A DNA stretch of 64,000 nucleotides from Lacibacter sp. H375 (GTDB lineage: Bacteria > Bacteroidota > Bacteroidia > Chitinophagales > Chitinophagaceae), in assembly GCF_037892425.1 (NCBI RefSeq), contig NZ_JBBKTT010000001.1, positions 2,294,001 to 2,358,000 of the forward strand, in the 5' to 3' direction. The position numbers were made by a program, and so were the translations under genes. The notes beneath the pieces were generated by a model. That model saw only the letters and a list, made by a program, of their open reading frames with translations. It was not told where the DNA came from and did no database searches. Within the stretch, counting starts at the first letter, position 1. Each line of letters opens with the position of its first letter. Positions 53,071 to 61,764 of the stretch are shown here, piece by piece.

Positions 53071-53517
53071 CTATTTTACAGCGATATGTTTGCCCGCTGC
53101 GAGCTTTTTGGCTTCCTCTTTTTTTGGAAGCATGAGTTTCAACACACCTTCTTCATATTTAGCTTCAATTTTTTCTTTGTTTACCTCTTCAGGTAAAGTA
53201 AAGCTGCGGCTGAAAGAAGAATAGTTGTATTCTTTGCGAGTATACTGATGTTCTTTTTCCTCTCTGTTTTCTTCCCTTTCACAGCTGATGGTTAGCATAT
53301 TGCCTTCCACATCAATATTGAAGTCTTCTTTTTTCATACCAGGTACAGCTAAAGACACTTTGTAGTCTTCTTTGCTTTCAACAATGTTAACGGCAGGCAT
53401 GGTCATTGTTTGGCCAGTGAATGCACCTCCATTATCAAACCATTCATTCCATGGTTTGAAGAAATCATTAAATACTGTTGGCAGCATGCCGGGTTTTGAA
53501 ATCGCTCTTGTTGACAT
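53071..53517 (-). CDS. small heat shock protein (Hsp20/alpha-crystallin)
   Basis: The 148-residue chaperone has the alpha-crystallin domain: MPAVNIVESKEDYKVSLAVPGMKKEDFNIDV, FSRSFTLPEEVNKEKIEAKYEEGVLKLMLPK and the C-terminal anchor motif region. It binds unfolding proteins as an oligomer. ATG 53517 is chosen: an unusually complete Shine-Dalgarno AAGGAGGT (53529-53522) sits about five bases upstream, rare in Bacteroidota. No FNR-like box is seen upstream. Confidence 0.94.
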   Translation of the reverse strand: MSTRAISKPGMLPTVFNDFFKPWNEWFDNGGAFTGQTMTMPAVNIVESKEDYKVSLAVPGMKKEDFNIDVEGNMLTISCEREENREEKEHQYTRKEYNYSSFSRSFTLPEEVNKEKIEAKYEEGVLKLMLPKKEEAKKLAAGKHIAVK

Positions 53518-53834
53518 ATACACCTCCTTGTTTTATGATGAGTGAATAATTTTAACTTGTTTAAAGATAGTTTTCTGAGTAGCAGAATTCAAGAATCTGC
53601 GTCAAACGCTGTGGTGAGAGTTGTCAGTAAAAAATGAGTTGTATCCTTTCATTTTAACAAGAATAAATTACTCAGCAATTCACTGTAAGTAGAAATGATC
53701 TGATGATACGTTCTGAAGAGTTAACGATTAATAGAAACAAATGATCCTTGCAGTAAAATAAATCCCGATCTTTTTCTACCAAGCGCTGCTCACCAAAGAA
53801 TCACTTTTTTTTGAAGAGAACCACAATTTTTGTG
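53518..53834. other. intergenic, upstream region of hsp20
   Basis: This 317-base AT-rich gap holds the Shine-Dalgarno and presumably the promoter of hsp20, and the 3' end of the 53835 gene. I see no clear TAnnTTTG pair, no CIRCE-like repeat and no ORF. Confidence 0.45.
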
Positions 53835-54125
53835 CTACTTTTTTTTGTGCGACATCCATTCTGCCATTTTTTCTTCTGCTTTTTCCACCGCAATTTTCGT
53901 GAGTACTGCAGCCAATTGAGATATTGTATTGGCTAAAGAGGAATCTTCATTTTTTTGCTCCTTATCAAAGATGTGTGCAAACACCTGGCCTGCAACATTT
54001 TTTGGTTTTATACTGTTTTTCACATCCAGCCAATCGTAACGGATAGCTTTTTCCAATTCTGTTTTTCGCTGCTCCAGTTTTTTTTGCCGGGCTTTTAATT
54101 GTTTTATGGATCTGATCTTATTCAT
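53835..54125 (-). CDS. hypothetical helical protein in ytxH operon
   Basis: The 96-residue protein MNKIRSIKQLKARQKKLEQR... has a basic coiled-coil N-terminus, a conserved-looking YDWLDVKNSIKPKN and an amphipathic C-terminus with a lysine tail. No membrane segment. It overlaps the holin-like gene by eight bases, so it is the third gene of the ytxH unit. No family recognised. Confidence 0.75.
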   Translation of the reverse strand: MNKIRSIKQLKARQKKLEQRKTELEKAIRYDWLDVKNSIKPKNVAGQVFAHIFDKEQKNEDSSLANTISQLAAVLTKIAVEKAEEKMAEWMSHKKK

Positions 54126-54483
54126 CATCGTCTTCTTCATCATCAGTAAATAGTTGCTGCAGCAATGCATTCATTATAGGCAGTTGAAGAATACGATCTC
54201 TCAAGAGCCAGACAACTGCGCCGAGCAACAAGTAAATACCGGCAACAATTAAAAATCCCAACCATAGTTCACCGGTGAGTCGTGAAAAAACAAATGCCAA
54301 AGCAGTACTGGCGAAAAACATAAAAGTGATAAAGAACATTGCTACAACAACAGACGCAATCACAGTTGCTGCAAGTTTTGAACTTTTTTCTGCTGTACTC
54401 AACTTCACCGCATCCATGCGGTTATTGATATACTCTTTTACATGTTCGGCCAGGTCTTCTGCTTTGGCAAATGTATCTTCCAT
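54118..54483 (-). CDS. phage-holin-superfamily-like membrane protein
   Basis: The 121-residue protein has an N-terminal amphipathic helix (KAEDLAEHVKEYINNRMDAVKL), two membrane segments (VIASVVVAMFFITFMFFAST and ELWLGFLIVAGIYLLLGAVVW) and an acidic tail of D and E. This layout fits the putative Actinobacteriophage holin superfamily III proteins that bacteria carry next to YtxH genes. No phage genes are near, so a cell-envelope stress role is more likely than lysis. Confidence 0.8.
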   Translation of the reverse strand: MEDTFAKAEDLAEHVKEYINNRMDAVKLSTAEKSSKLAATVIASVVVAMFFITFMFFASTALAFVFSRLTGELWLGFLIVAGIYLLLGAVVWLLRDRILQLPIMNALLQQLFTDDEEDDDE

Positions 54484-54500
54484 GCTCTGCCGTTTCGGGG

Positions 54501-54725
54501 TTATGCAAATTCTTCCATTCCTTCTTTCACAGATTCAGTTTTGCCCTTGATGTTAACTTTCAGGTTACCCATTTTTTCTTTTACAGTGTCTGTGAGTTTT
54601 TTCCCACCGTCAGCAATTTTTTTGCGGGTGTTCTCACCTTTATCAGGTGCAAACAAAACTCCCAATACGCCTCCGGCAACTAAACCTGCCCCGGCTGCAA
54701 TAGCAATCTTAGCTAAAGTGTTCAT
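54501..54725 (-). CDS. YtxH domain-containing protein
   Basis: The 74-residue protein has one glycine-rich membrane segment (IAIAAGAGLVAGGVLGVLFAP) and DKGENTRKKIADGGKKL, the YtxH signature. YtxH-like proteins are general-stress proteins in Firmicutes. It is the first of three coupled genes (ytxH-like, holin-like, coiled protein) and has an FNR-like box 77 bases upstream. Confidence 0.9.
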   Translation of the reverse strand: MNTLAKIAIAAGAGLVAGGVLGVLFAPDKGENTRKKIADGGKKLTDTVKEKMGNLKVNIKGKTESVKEGMEEFA

Positions 54726-54795
54726 GTGAAAAATTTATAGGTGAACAATAATTGATCTAACGTTTCTAAGATAGTATTTCCACAAGGCCGTTACA

Positions 54796-54809
54796 ATGAT
54801 GGTCATCAT
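54796..54809 (-). promoter_or_regulatory. FNR/CRP-like operator upstream of ytxH unit
   Basis: ATGAT-GGTC-ATCAT is a dyad with perfect arms, centred about 77 bases before the YtxH start codon, the same distance as the main ccoS box. Confidence 0.6.
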
Positions 54810-54828
54810 GGTTCCTGATGAGAGTGGG

Positions 54829-55281
54829 CTATTCTTTTTCGTAGCGACCGGTTTTTTCTGTAAGTATAATTCGATAGATCACCGGTTTTACACTTCCATG
54901 TGTACCGTGTAAACGTTCTGGTTGTAATTCAGGCGGGTGTGCAGTTGTGCTCACTTTTAGTTTGAGCATTTTGTCAACAAATAATTTCATGGCATCATAG
55001 CGTTCACGCTCACCAATTATTTCCTGGTAAACGCCCTGGGCTATTACACTCCTCCAGCTTTTATTATTCTGCACTTCATCCACTTCAAAGCAAACAGAAG
55101 GGTTGCTCCGCATAATGCGGATCTTCAACCCTTCAACTGAATGTGCGATTACAGACCTGCCATCATAGATGTAATTAACCGGCACTACATATATTTTTCC
55201 ATTGTGGCTGCAGCCAATGCGGCCCAGGTTGCATTGGTAAAGCAGGTCTTCAATTTCAGATGTACTTAATGAACCAAGCAT
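54829..55281 (-). CDS. pyridoxamine 5'-phosphate oxidase family protein, copy 1
   Basis: The 150-residue protein has a flavin-binding split-barrel fold: LGRIGCSHNGKIYVVPVNYIYD, SVEGLKIRIMRSNPSVCFEVD and WRSVIAQGVYQEI. Such proteins bind FMN or heme and act as oxidoreductases or flavin sensors. A paralogue lies at 57543, sharing the order of motifs and the final EKTGRYEKE/EKTGRFEKR. An FNR-like box is 59 bases upstream. Confidence 0.87.
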   Translation of the reverse strand: MLGSLSTSEIEDLLYQCNLGRIGCSHNGKIYVVPVNYIYDGRSVIAHSVEGLKIRIMRSNPSVCFEVDEVQNNKSWRSVIAQGVYQEIIGERERYDAMKLFVDKMLKLKVSTTAHPPELQPERLHGTHGSVKPVIYRIILTEKTGRYEKE

Positions 55282-55333
55282 GGCAAACTCATTAACGGCG
55301 CATCAAATGTATTTGATGAGCTTGAGAAGAACG

Positions 55334-55347
55334 ATGATGTTTGTCAG
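55334..55347 (-). promoter_or_regulatory. FNR/CRP-like operator
   Basis: ATGAT-GTTT-GTCAG, reading CTGAC-AAAC-ATCAT on the other strand, centred about 59 bases before the start of the flavin-binding gene at 55281. Confidence 0.5.
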
Positions 55348-55371
55348 CACTTGTTTTGATGCTGCTCACAT

Positions 55372-57030
55372 CTAACGGATGAAGCCGGGCAACTCTTCAA
55401 AAGCCGCCGCTTCTTTTTCTGGAAGTAGGAGATCTTTCACTGCAATGATCAACGATTTATAGGCGGTATACAATTCACGGTTGTAATTTATGATGGTGGA
55501 GATCTCTGTTTCATTCAGGTGATCGATGGTACCCTGTTTGTACAGATGACTCAGTTCCTCAGTATAACCTTTGATGATCTCACGATAGAGGGTAATCAAT
55601 GCCTCTGCATTTGATTGCCCCGGCTCTTTTGCCGCAAGTACCTGGCCAATGGTTGAAATGAAATGATCAGTGCGTTTGCGGCTTTCTTCGTAGTAAGCAA
55701 ATTTTTTATCGTTCGATGAATTTTTGAGAATGAGCATATCATGCCAGGCATCTTTCAAACTTTTGGCTGCATACATTCCATTGCGTACCGAAGAAATAAG
55801 CAATTCAAATCTTGCAGCTTCTTCCGGCTGCGCATGATCTGATTGCATCTTTACATAAAATTCAAGTATTTCACCATGCAGGTGCTTGATGAACTCGTAT
55901 TTCTCTTCCGGCTTTTTCTTATAAAAATCGTTACCGTTCTTTTGCTCTGGCACCAGTTCAAAGATATGTTTGCTATAGGCAATAATGAGTTGCAGGAAAT
56001 GTGCAGTTTCTTTTTGCATGGCCTGTAATGCAAGTTCTGTTTCTGCGGGTTTTATTTTGTGGATGAATAACGTTTCATCACTGTCTTTGGTAAACCGGGC
56101 GGCTAAGAATTTACCGAACGGATTCAGGAATGGGTAAAAGAGAAGAATGCTGATGATGTTCACCAGTGTTTGAAACACCACCAAGGCAACTACATGATTT
56201 TTAACACCAAGGGTTTCATTGATAAATAATGAAATTGGCCCCAGGAAAAATACAAGCAACAGCGAAATGATCGTGTTCATTAAAAAGTTTCCCAACGCTA
56301 CCTGCTTTTTTGCGGGTATACCCTTTGCAGAAGCAAGTAACAGTTTAATAGTAGTACCAACTTCTGCACCCAATACAATCGCCATTGCAGGTTCAAGTTC
56401 AATTGCATGGGCGTGCAATGCAGCCAATGCCAGTGCGATAGTGGCTGAGCTTGCCTGTATTAGTGCAGTGATCAAAATACCGATCAATAAAAACAGTAAC
56501 ACCGGGTAATCATTAAACCTACTGAGATCGGTTTGTTGCACCATGGCTTCAACAGCCGTTTTCATAAAATTCAACCCAACAAATAAAAAGCTGAAACCCA
56601 AAAAGAATTTACTCAGCTGAAACCATTTGCTGTGTTTGTTCAGCAGGATCATTAAAATACCGGCAACACCGGTTACCGGCAACGCAAAATTTTCGATGTT
56701 GAATTCAAAACCAATTGTTGCAACGATCCAGCTCGTGAACGTAGTGCCAATGTTACTTCCCAACACCATGGCAAGGCCATTTTGCATTTGAATAATTCCA
56801 CTGCCTACAAATGCAAGTAACATCAGGTTTACAATACTGCTGCTTTGCAGCAATGCAGTAACAACAGCACCTGCACCAATTGCTTTTAATTTATGCTGGG
56901 TATGTTTTCGCAGAAATAATTTAAACGGCCGGCCCGCCAGTTGTTGCAATGCTTCTTCCAGCATATTCATTCCTAAAAGAAAAATGGCGACGCCTGCAAG
57001 TATTTTCCATATATCGAACGATCCGTCCAT
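55372..57030 (-). CDS. Na/Pi cotransporter family protein with PhoU-like tail
   Basis: The 552-residue protein has eight to ten membrane segments with the duplicated NptA-type signature: LLQSSSIVNLMLL and LIQASSATIALALA, each in one half. The C-terminal 220 residues are helical and PhoU-like. It should import phosphate with sodium, or export it. ATG 57030 is chosen over TTG 57036. It follows the trx terminator and has no FNR-like box that I can see. Confidence 0.92.
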   Translation of the reverse strand: MDGSFDIWKILAGVAIFLLGMNMLEEALQQLAGRPFKLFLRKHTQHKLKAIGAGAVVTALLQSSSIVNLMLLAFVGSGIIQMQNGLAMVLGSNIGTTFTSWIVATIGFEFNIENFALPVTGVAGILMILLNKHSKWFQLSKFFLGFSFLFVGLNFMKTAVEAMVQQTDLSRFNDYPVLLFLLIGILITALIQASSATIALALAALHAHAIELEPAMAIVLGAEVGTTIKLLLASAKGIPAKKQVALGNFLMNTIISLLLVFFLGPISLFINETLGVKNHVVALVVFQTLVNIISILLFYPFLNPFGKFLAARFTKDSDETLFIHKIKPAETELALQAMQKETAHFLQLIIAYSKHIFELVPEQKNGNDFYKKKPEEKYEFIKHLHGEILEFYVKMQSDHAQPEEAARFELLISSVRNGMYAAKSLKDAWHDMLILKNSSNDKKFAYYEESRKRTDHFISTIGQVLAAKEPGQSNAEALITLYREIIKGYTEELSHLYKQGTIDHLNETEISTIINYNRELYTAYKSLIIAVKDLLLPEKEAAAFEELPGFIR

Positions 57031-57058
57031 GAACAATCAAGTTAATAAATATTTGCTG

Positions 57059-57085
57059 CAAAAAAAGCCGGGCACGAGGCCCGGC
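57059..57085 (-). terminator. rho-independent terminator of thioredoxin gene
   Basis: GCCGGGC (57067-57073) and GCCCGGC (57079-57085), loop ACGAG, followed by a T-run on the minus strand. Confidence 0.88.
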
Positions 57086-57110
57086 AAGCACAACTTGGTT
57101 CGAAAGTAAT

Positions 57111-57410
57111 TCAGCTCATCACCGTATTCAGGTACTGTAGAATTTCATGGGCAGGAACCACGCCGCTTTTCCGCCAGATGATCTGGCCATCTTTAAAGAT
57201 GATAAGTGTTGGCACTGCCTGTACACCGTAGCGATGAGTAAAACCCGGATTCTTGTCGATATCCATCTTAAGAACCGTCACACGGTCGCCCGCAGCTTGT
57301 TTTACCTGCTGCAGCACCGGTGTCATTAATTTGCATGGTCCACACCATTCTGCAAAAAAATCAACAACCACCGGCTTACTTCCGTATATATGTGACTCAA
57401 AGTTGCTCAT
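57111..57410 (-). CDS. thioredoxin
   Basis: The 99-residue protein is a minimal thioredoxin: VDFFAEWCGPCKLMTP (active site C23, C26), DIDKNPGFTHRYGVQAVPTLIIFKDG with the cis-proline. It keeps cytoplasmic thiols reduced. It is divergent from the flavin-binding gene at 57543, and the shared 132-base gap carries an FNR-like palindrome. The symbol trxA is not assigned because other copies may exist elsewhere. Confidence 0.95.
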   Translation of the reverse strand: MSNFESHIYGSKPVVVDFFAEWCGPCKLMTPVLQQVKQAAGDRVTVLKMDIDKNPGFTHRYGVQAVPTLIIFKDGQIIWRKSGVVPAHEILQYLNTVMS

Positions 57411-57465
57411 GTAACCAAAGCTACTTTTTTATAATAATGATTACTATGAGAACAGTCAACAATGT

Positions 57466-57486
57466 GGTTGATGCATATCATCAACC
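57466..57486. promoter_or_regulatory. FNR/CRP-like operator in divergent gap
   Basis: GGTTGATG and CATCAACC form eight-base arms around CATAT. Inside is TTGAT-GCAT-ATCAT (57468-57481), matching the FNR half-sites. It is roughly midway between the thioredoxin and flavin-binding gene starts (about 64 and 68 bases away), so one site could serve both. Confidence 0.65.
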
Positions 57487-57542
57487 TTGCCTATGTGTAT
57501 CTGTAGTTTTAAATTACAATTTCACTTTTTCATAGATCTGCC

Positions 57543-57992
57543 ATGCTTGGACAATTGAATGAACAACAAATGAACAACCTGCTTGGAAGCCAGGTTGTGG
57601 GGCGGCTTGCCTGCACAGATTCAGTTCAGCCATATCTTGTTCCTGTTACATATGCGTTTGACGGTAATTATATTTACGGTCAAACGAATGAAGGTATGAA
57701 GTTGAGTTTGTTGCGCAGTAATCCTAATGTCTGTTTTGAAGTGGATACCATGACCAACATGGCCAATTGGCAAAGTGTGATTGTGAGAGGAACTTTTGAA
57801 GAGCTAAAAGACAACGAAGCAGAAAATGCCCGTGCTATTCTGAAAAACCGTGTATTCCCAATGATGACGAGTGCAACGATTGATGGTGAGCAGCATGAAG
57901 TTGTAACGGAGCTTGATGACAGTAACCGTATTAAGCGGGTGATGTATAGAATTACAATTGCTGAAAAAACAGGAAGGTTTGAAAAAAGATAA
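57543..57992 (+). CDS. pyridoxamine 5'-phosphate oxidase family protein, copy 2
   Basis: The 149-residue split-barrel protein has VVGRLACTDSVQPYLVPVTYAFD, NEGMKLSLLRSNPNVCFEVD and WQSVIVRGTFEEL. It is a paralogue of the gene at 55281 and shares its C-terminal EKTGRFEKR. FMN or heme binding is expected; substrate unknown. It leads a rightward unit with the phospholipase D gene 16 bases downstream. Confidence 0.88.
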   Translation: MLGQLNEQQMNNLLGSQVVGRLACTDSVQPYLVPVTYAFDGNYIYGQTNEGMKLSLLRSNPNVCFEVDTMTNMANWQSVIVRGTFEELKDNEAENARAILKNRVFPMMTSATIDGEQHEVVTELDDSNRIKRVMYRITIAEKTGRFEKR

Positions 57993-58008
57993 TAGTAATT
58001 TGCCATGA

Positions 58009-59190
58009 ATGTCGACAGGCAAACAATTTCCCGTTTCATCTGCTTATAGCACACATAACCAGGTACAACTGGTTAGAGGTGGGCGAGATTTTTTTTCTAT
58101 CCTCTTCCGTTTATTAGAAGATGCAAAGCACAGTGTTCATTTACAGATCTATATTTTTGGAGATGATGAAACAGGTACCCAGGTTGCGGCAGCTTTAATG
58201 AAAGCTGCAGAAAGAGGGGTGAAGGTTTACCTTTTACTGGATGGATATGCATCTCAAAATTTACCCGACGAGTTTATTGCGCAGCTAAAGGCGAGTGGTG
58301 TTGAGTTCCGTTGGTTTGAACCGGTTATAAGAAGCCGGTATTTTTATTTTGGGCGGAGGATGCATCATAAAATTGTGGTGGTTGATGCTGTGCATAGCCT
58401 GGTGGGTGGTGTAAATATTTCAAACCGGTATAATGATATGCCCGATAAGCCGGCTTGGCTCGATTGGGCATTATACAGCCATGGCGAAGTGAGTGCAGAG
58501 CTTTACAATCTTTGTGTGGAAGTGTGGAATAAATCGGGTTGGGGAAAAAAGAAAGATCAGCTGCTGAAAACTGAAGCATCGTTCCATTTACGTGGCGAAG
58601 AATGTTTGGTAAGGGTGAGGCGTAATGATTGGGTGCGCCGCAAGAACCAGATCAGCCGAACTTATCTTGAAATGTTTCGGAAAGCAAGTTCGCACATCTG
58701 CATCATGTCGAGTTACTTTTTACCTGGCCGTGCATTCCGTCGTAACATGACGTTGACTGCAAGACGTGGAATAAAAATTAAAGTGATAGCAGCCGGCATC
58801 AGCGATATATCTATGGTGAAGCATGCGGAACGCTATCTCTATCGCTGGATGTTTAAAAATGGTATTGAGTTATACGAATATCAACCCAATGTATTGCATG
58901 GAAAACTAAGTACCTACGATTCAAAGTTTGTAACTGTTGGTTCTTACAACGTAAATAACATCAGCGCCTATGCCAGTATTGAGTTGAATATTGATATTCA
59001 GAACAACCGGTTTGCTGAAAATGTGGAACGAACCCTTGAAGAGATCATGCAAAACGATTGTATCCGTATAACGGAAAAGGAATTTGAGCGCCATAACACA
59101 TTTATCAAAAGGTTATGGCAACGGATTTGTTACGAAATAATTAGGCTTATCTTTTTCCTCTTTACGTTTTATTTTAAACAACGGGATTAA
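58009..59190 (+). CDS. phospholipase D-like protein (cardiolipin synthase-type)
   Basis: The 393-residue protein has two HKD motifs: HHKIVVVD (about 120-127) and HGKLSTYDSKFVTVGSYN (about 297-314). The N-terminus lacks the two membrane helices of classical ClsA, and a hydrophobic C-terminus (LIFFLFTFYF) may bind the membrane, resembling ClsB-type enzymes. It probably makes cardiolipin or another phospholipid by transphosphatidylation. It overlaps the convergent DUF457 gene by four bases at the stops. Confidence 0.88.
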   Translation: MSTGKQFPVSSAYSTHNQVQLVRGGRDFFSILFRLLEDAKHSVHLQIYIFGDDETGTQVAAALMKAAERGVKVYLLLDGYASQNLPDEFIAQLKASGVEFRWFEPVIRSRYFYFGRRMHHKIVVVDAVHSLVGGVNISNRYNDMPDKPAWLDWALYSHGEVSAELYNLCVEVWNKSGWGKKKDQLLKTEASFHLRGEECLVRVRRNDWVRRKNQISRTYLEMFRKASSHICIMSSYFLPGRAFRRNMTLTARRGIKIKVIAAGISDISMVKHAERYLYRWMFKNGIELYEYQPNVLHGKLSTYDSKFVTVGSYNVNNISAYASIELNIDIQNNRFAENVERTLEEIMQNDCIRITEKEFERHNTFIKRLWQRICYEIIRLIFFLFTFYFKQRD

Positions 59191-60197
59191 TTTCCCCGCA
59201 TTCGCCTCAGAAGAATATTTATTTCCTGTTTATTCCAGCCGGTGAAACGGCCACGCTGCACCACTAATTTATTTTCATTTGGATATTGCAGAAAATAGTG
59301 AAACACAAATTTTTCTTTTGGATTGTGCCAGCCAAGTATTTGTCCAAAACGAAGATCATTGAACACCAGGGTATCGCCCCATTTTTCTAACGTGTAGAAT
59401 TGCTGTGAGAAGCGAACGAGTTTTTGCATATCCTCAAATTGATCAACAGGATTTAATAACGAATCGTTGCGGGGGAAGAAATTAAAATCCATTCCGGGGT
59501 TTTGATCAAATACGGAACGATAGCCGATGTAATAACCACTGTCGTTACCCGCCACCACATACCAAAGCCAGTTGTTAAGTGGTGTTGGGGTGGTGAAATA
59601 TCGTTGATGCGGGATATTCTGGGCCACCATTATTTTTTTCACTTCCCTGTCAATGCTGAATTTGTTATAGCTGCAATAAGTGAGATAGAGAAATGGTATA
59701 AAAATGCCGATCCTCCACCATAATGTACGCAGCGGATGAAAACGATTCAGGATCAGTAACACAACAAATGCAATACCCGGCCATATAGAAAAGAAAATAT
59801 CGGCTACATACAACGTATTAAATGAAAACCGGTGATCGTTAAAAGGAACCAGCCAGCCAATACCATAATTATTGAAAGCATCGAGGAAGAGGTGCATTAA
59901 TACCTCTACCAAAAAAAACAAGGCCCATTTTTTATAGGAGATATCATGCGGACGGTGAACCCTTTCAGCAATGAGTGCCATAATGGGCACAATGAGTATA
60001 GCAAACAAAAGTGAATGTGTAAATCCCCGATGTGCCAACAGGTCATCAGCAGTACCCATCCAGAAAGATGCAACAAAATCTATATCAGGAATACTTTGTG
60101 CCAAGGCACCCCAAAGCATCGCCTTTTTACCAAAGCCTTTTTCAAAAAATGCTTCGCCAATGCAGGCACCCAAGGCAATGTGCGTAATTGAATCCAT
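59187..60197 (-). CDS. YdjM/DUF457 family membrane-bound metal-dependent hydrolase
   Basis: The 336-residue protein begins MDSITHIALGACIGEAF and has HRGFTHSLLFAI and HLFLDAFNNYG, the histidine/aspartate-rich membrane-embedded hydrolase signature of the YdjM/YbcI family. It has four to five membrane segments and a soluble C-terminal half. Reaction unknown. It is the last gene of a minus-strand unit that starts near 61869. Confidence 0.88.
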   Translation of the reverse strand: MDSITHIALGACIGEAFFEKGFGKKAMLWGALAQSIPDIDFVASFWMGTADDLLAHRGFTHSLLFAILIVPIMALIAERVHRPHDISYKKWALFFLVEVLMHLFLDAFNNYGIGWLVPFNDHRFSFNTLYVADIFFSIWPGIAFVVLLILNRFHPLRTLWWRIGIFIPFLYLTYCSYNKFSIDREVKKIMVAQNIPHQRYFTTPTPLNNWLWYVVAGNDSGYYIGYRSVFDQNPGMDFNFFPRNDSLLNPVDQFEDMQKLVRFSQQFYTLEKWGDTLVFNDLRFGQILGWHNPKEKFVFHYFLQYPNENKLVVQRGRFTGWNKQEINILLRRMRGN

Positions 60198-60205
60198 ACA
60201 GCTGA

Positions 60206-61297
60206 TTATGCTGTGAAAGTAAACTGAATGTTGGTAATTTCAAGTTCAAGCCATTTGAAATCTCCTTCTTTCAATTTCCAGGTCACATTATTTTTTACCG
60301 GTATCCTTATCCCGTTCATGGTTTTGTGATCAATGCAAGTAACCTGCCATTTTTCGATTGATGAATGATTGTTGTTGATATAATAACGGTCGGCCTCAAA
60401 TTCTTCCACGTCGCCATTTGAGTTGAAACGGAATACACCCGATGCTGTTATGCCTCCATAACTCATCGTTGCTTTTGCAGTATTATCATCAATCGTTTCC
60501 CATTTTATATACTCACTGAGTGCTGCAGTAGGGAACCAACAGGTTTCGGCAAGATAGCGTATCAAAGCTCCCTGGTCTGTTTCCGAACCTTTGCTGTCTG
60601 CAATGGTAAAAAGCCCGTAAGCTTTAATGAGCATGTTCCCTTTGCCTTGTTCATACTTGTCTCTGCCGGTTATGAATAAAAAAACCGAAGGACGAATTGT
60701 TGTTTTCCATGAAAAAGAGGGAGGATCAATTGTGAAATATTGTTCCGCTTCAAATGGTATCCATTTTCCATCGGGTGTATTTTTCATTTCACCTCGTTGT
60801 TGCAGATACACCTGTTTAATTGCCGGTCGGCCAACTACGCCGCTGGCCCGTAACCATTTTTGAACTACAGGTGGTAGCGATTGAAGCTGTTGATTTGTAA
60901 TTGCACTTGCTGATTTGTTTATTGGTTGTGAAAGTAATTGCTGTACTTCTTTTTTGTACATGCGGTTGAATTGCCATTCGCCCAATGCAGGAACAGTAAC
61001 CAGTAAGATGATGAAGTTGGCTGCTGTTCCCATCTTCGCATCTTTCCAGTACCACACAATGAGCAATTGAGAAACGATAACAGCAGCAACAGCAATCAGA
61101 GCCCAGTTTTCTTTTTTCAGAAAATAATAAACAGCAGTTGTTGATAAAAGGATGGTTGTAAAAAGCCATAACAGCGCTGTTGGTTTAGAAATAAATTTTG
61201 TAAGTGCAGGCAGTTTACTGAAGCCAAATCCATTGGTAAAACCCATCAGGTGAATAAGGCCATGCACAAACAGGAGTAGGGGAAAAAGGTATTTCAT
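60206..61297 (-). CDS. DUF6544 family membrane protein
   Basis: The 363-residue protein has three or four N-terminal membrane segments (YLFPLLLFVHGLIHLMGF, LLWLFTTILLSTTAVYYF, IAVAAVIVSQLLIVWYW) and a C-terminal soluble beta domain with WLRASGVVGRPAIKQVYLQQ and the following PDGKWIPFEAEQYFTIDPPS, as in DUF6544. Function unknown. It overlaps the upstream 56-residue gene by four bases (ATGA) and lies nine bases from the DUF457 gene. Confidence 0.82.
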   Translation of the reverse strand: MKYLFPLLLFVHGLIHLMGFTNGFGFSKLPALTKFISKPTALLWLFTTILLSTTAVYYFLKKENWALIAVAAVIVSQLLIVWYWKDAKMGTAANFIILLVTVPALGEWQFNRMYKKEVQQLLSQPINKSASAITNQQLQSLPPVVQKWLRASGVVGRPAIKQVYLQQRGEMKNTPDGKWIPFEAEQYFTIDPPSFSWKTTIRPSVFLFITGRDKYEQGKGNMLIKAYGLFTIADSKGSETDQGALIRYLAETCWFPTAALSEYIKWETIDDNTAKATMSYGGITASGVFRFNSNGDVEEFEADRYYINNNHSSIEKWQVTCIDHKTMNGIRIPVKNNVTWKLKEGDFKWLELEITNIQFTFTA

Positions 61298-61464
61298 GCT
61301 GAAGTTGTTTTGTTCTTTCGCTTCTTTATTTCTTCTTTTATCTTATCGGGCATTTCTCTGCAGCTGCAATGTTTTGCGTGTTCAATATGCCATGCAATGC
61401 GCTCCTCTAATGTTGGGTTTTTTGGCATTAGATGATGAATATGCCATTCTTTATTAAGCTTCAT
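61294..61464 (-). CDS. small conserved-looking protein, 56 residues
   Basis: MKLNKEWHIHHLMPKNPTLE begins a short basic protein with WHIEHAKHCSCREMPDKI, a histidine/cysteine cluster (H..H..C.C) that could bind a metal. The C-terminus is lysine-rich. I call it real because of the ATGA overlap with the DUF6544 gene. A longer frame upstream (to 61713) runs antisense-like through the DUF2892 gene and is rejected. Confidence 0.72.
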   Translation of the reverse strand: MKLNKEWHIHHLMPKNPTLEERIAWHIEHAKHCSCREMPDKIKEEIKKRKNKTTSA

Positions 61465-61538
61465 AGAAATAAGTATAACATCCAGTTCAATTGAATTGGA
61501 TGTGTGATGAATAGAATATCGGTGATTTCTCGTTTTTG

Positions 61539-61754
61539 TTAGGCGCTTGTTTTCTTTGCCGGGCAACTGCTGATGCCAAATATTGCGTACAATGGACAAA
61601 AGCTTACAAGACTTGTAAGTACAAATACAGCCGCAACAACCAGTGCCACAATGCCCCAAGTGCCGGTTACAATATTCTGAAACCAAAGCAAAGCAAGTAT
61701 ACCTGCTATACAAAGACGAATGATACGATCGGCATTTCCCATGTTCTTTTTCAT
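61539..61754 (-). CDS. DUF2892 (YgaP-like transmembrane) protein
   Basis: The 71-residue protein MKKNMGNADRIIRLCIAGIL has two membrane segments and LVSFCPLYAIFGISSCPAKK at the C-terminus, typical of DUF2892. Such proteins form the membrane part of YgaP-like rhodanese fusions and are often near sulfur or stress genes. Two cysteines near the C-terminus are conserved in the family. It follows a 34-codon ORF in the same unit. Confidence 0.9.
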   Translation of the reverse strand: MKKNMGNADRIIRLCIAGILALLWFQNIVTGTWGIVALVVAAVFVLTSLVSFCPLYAIFGISSCPAKKTSA

Positions 61755-61764
61755 ATGATGTGTT

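Noticed and set aside
54118-54483. Holin-like gene as evidence of a prophage
   Set aside because: No integrase, terminase, capsid or lysin genes nearby; the gene is coupled to YtxH and belongs to a bacterial stress unit.
61294-61713. Long cysteine-rich frame covering the DUF2892 gene
   Set aside because: Only its last 56 codons look genuine; the upstream part is an out-of-frame reading of the DUF2892 coding sequence.
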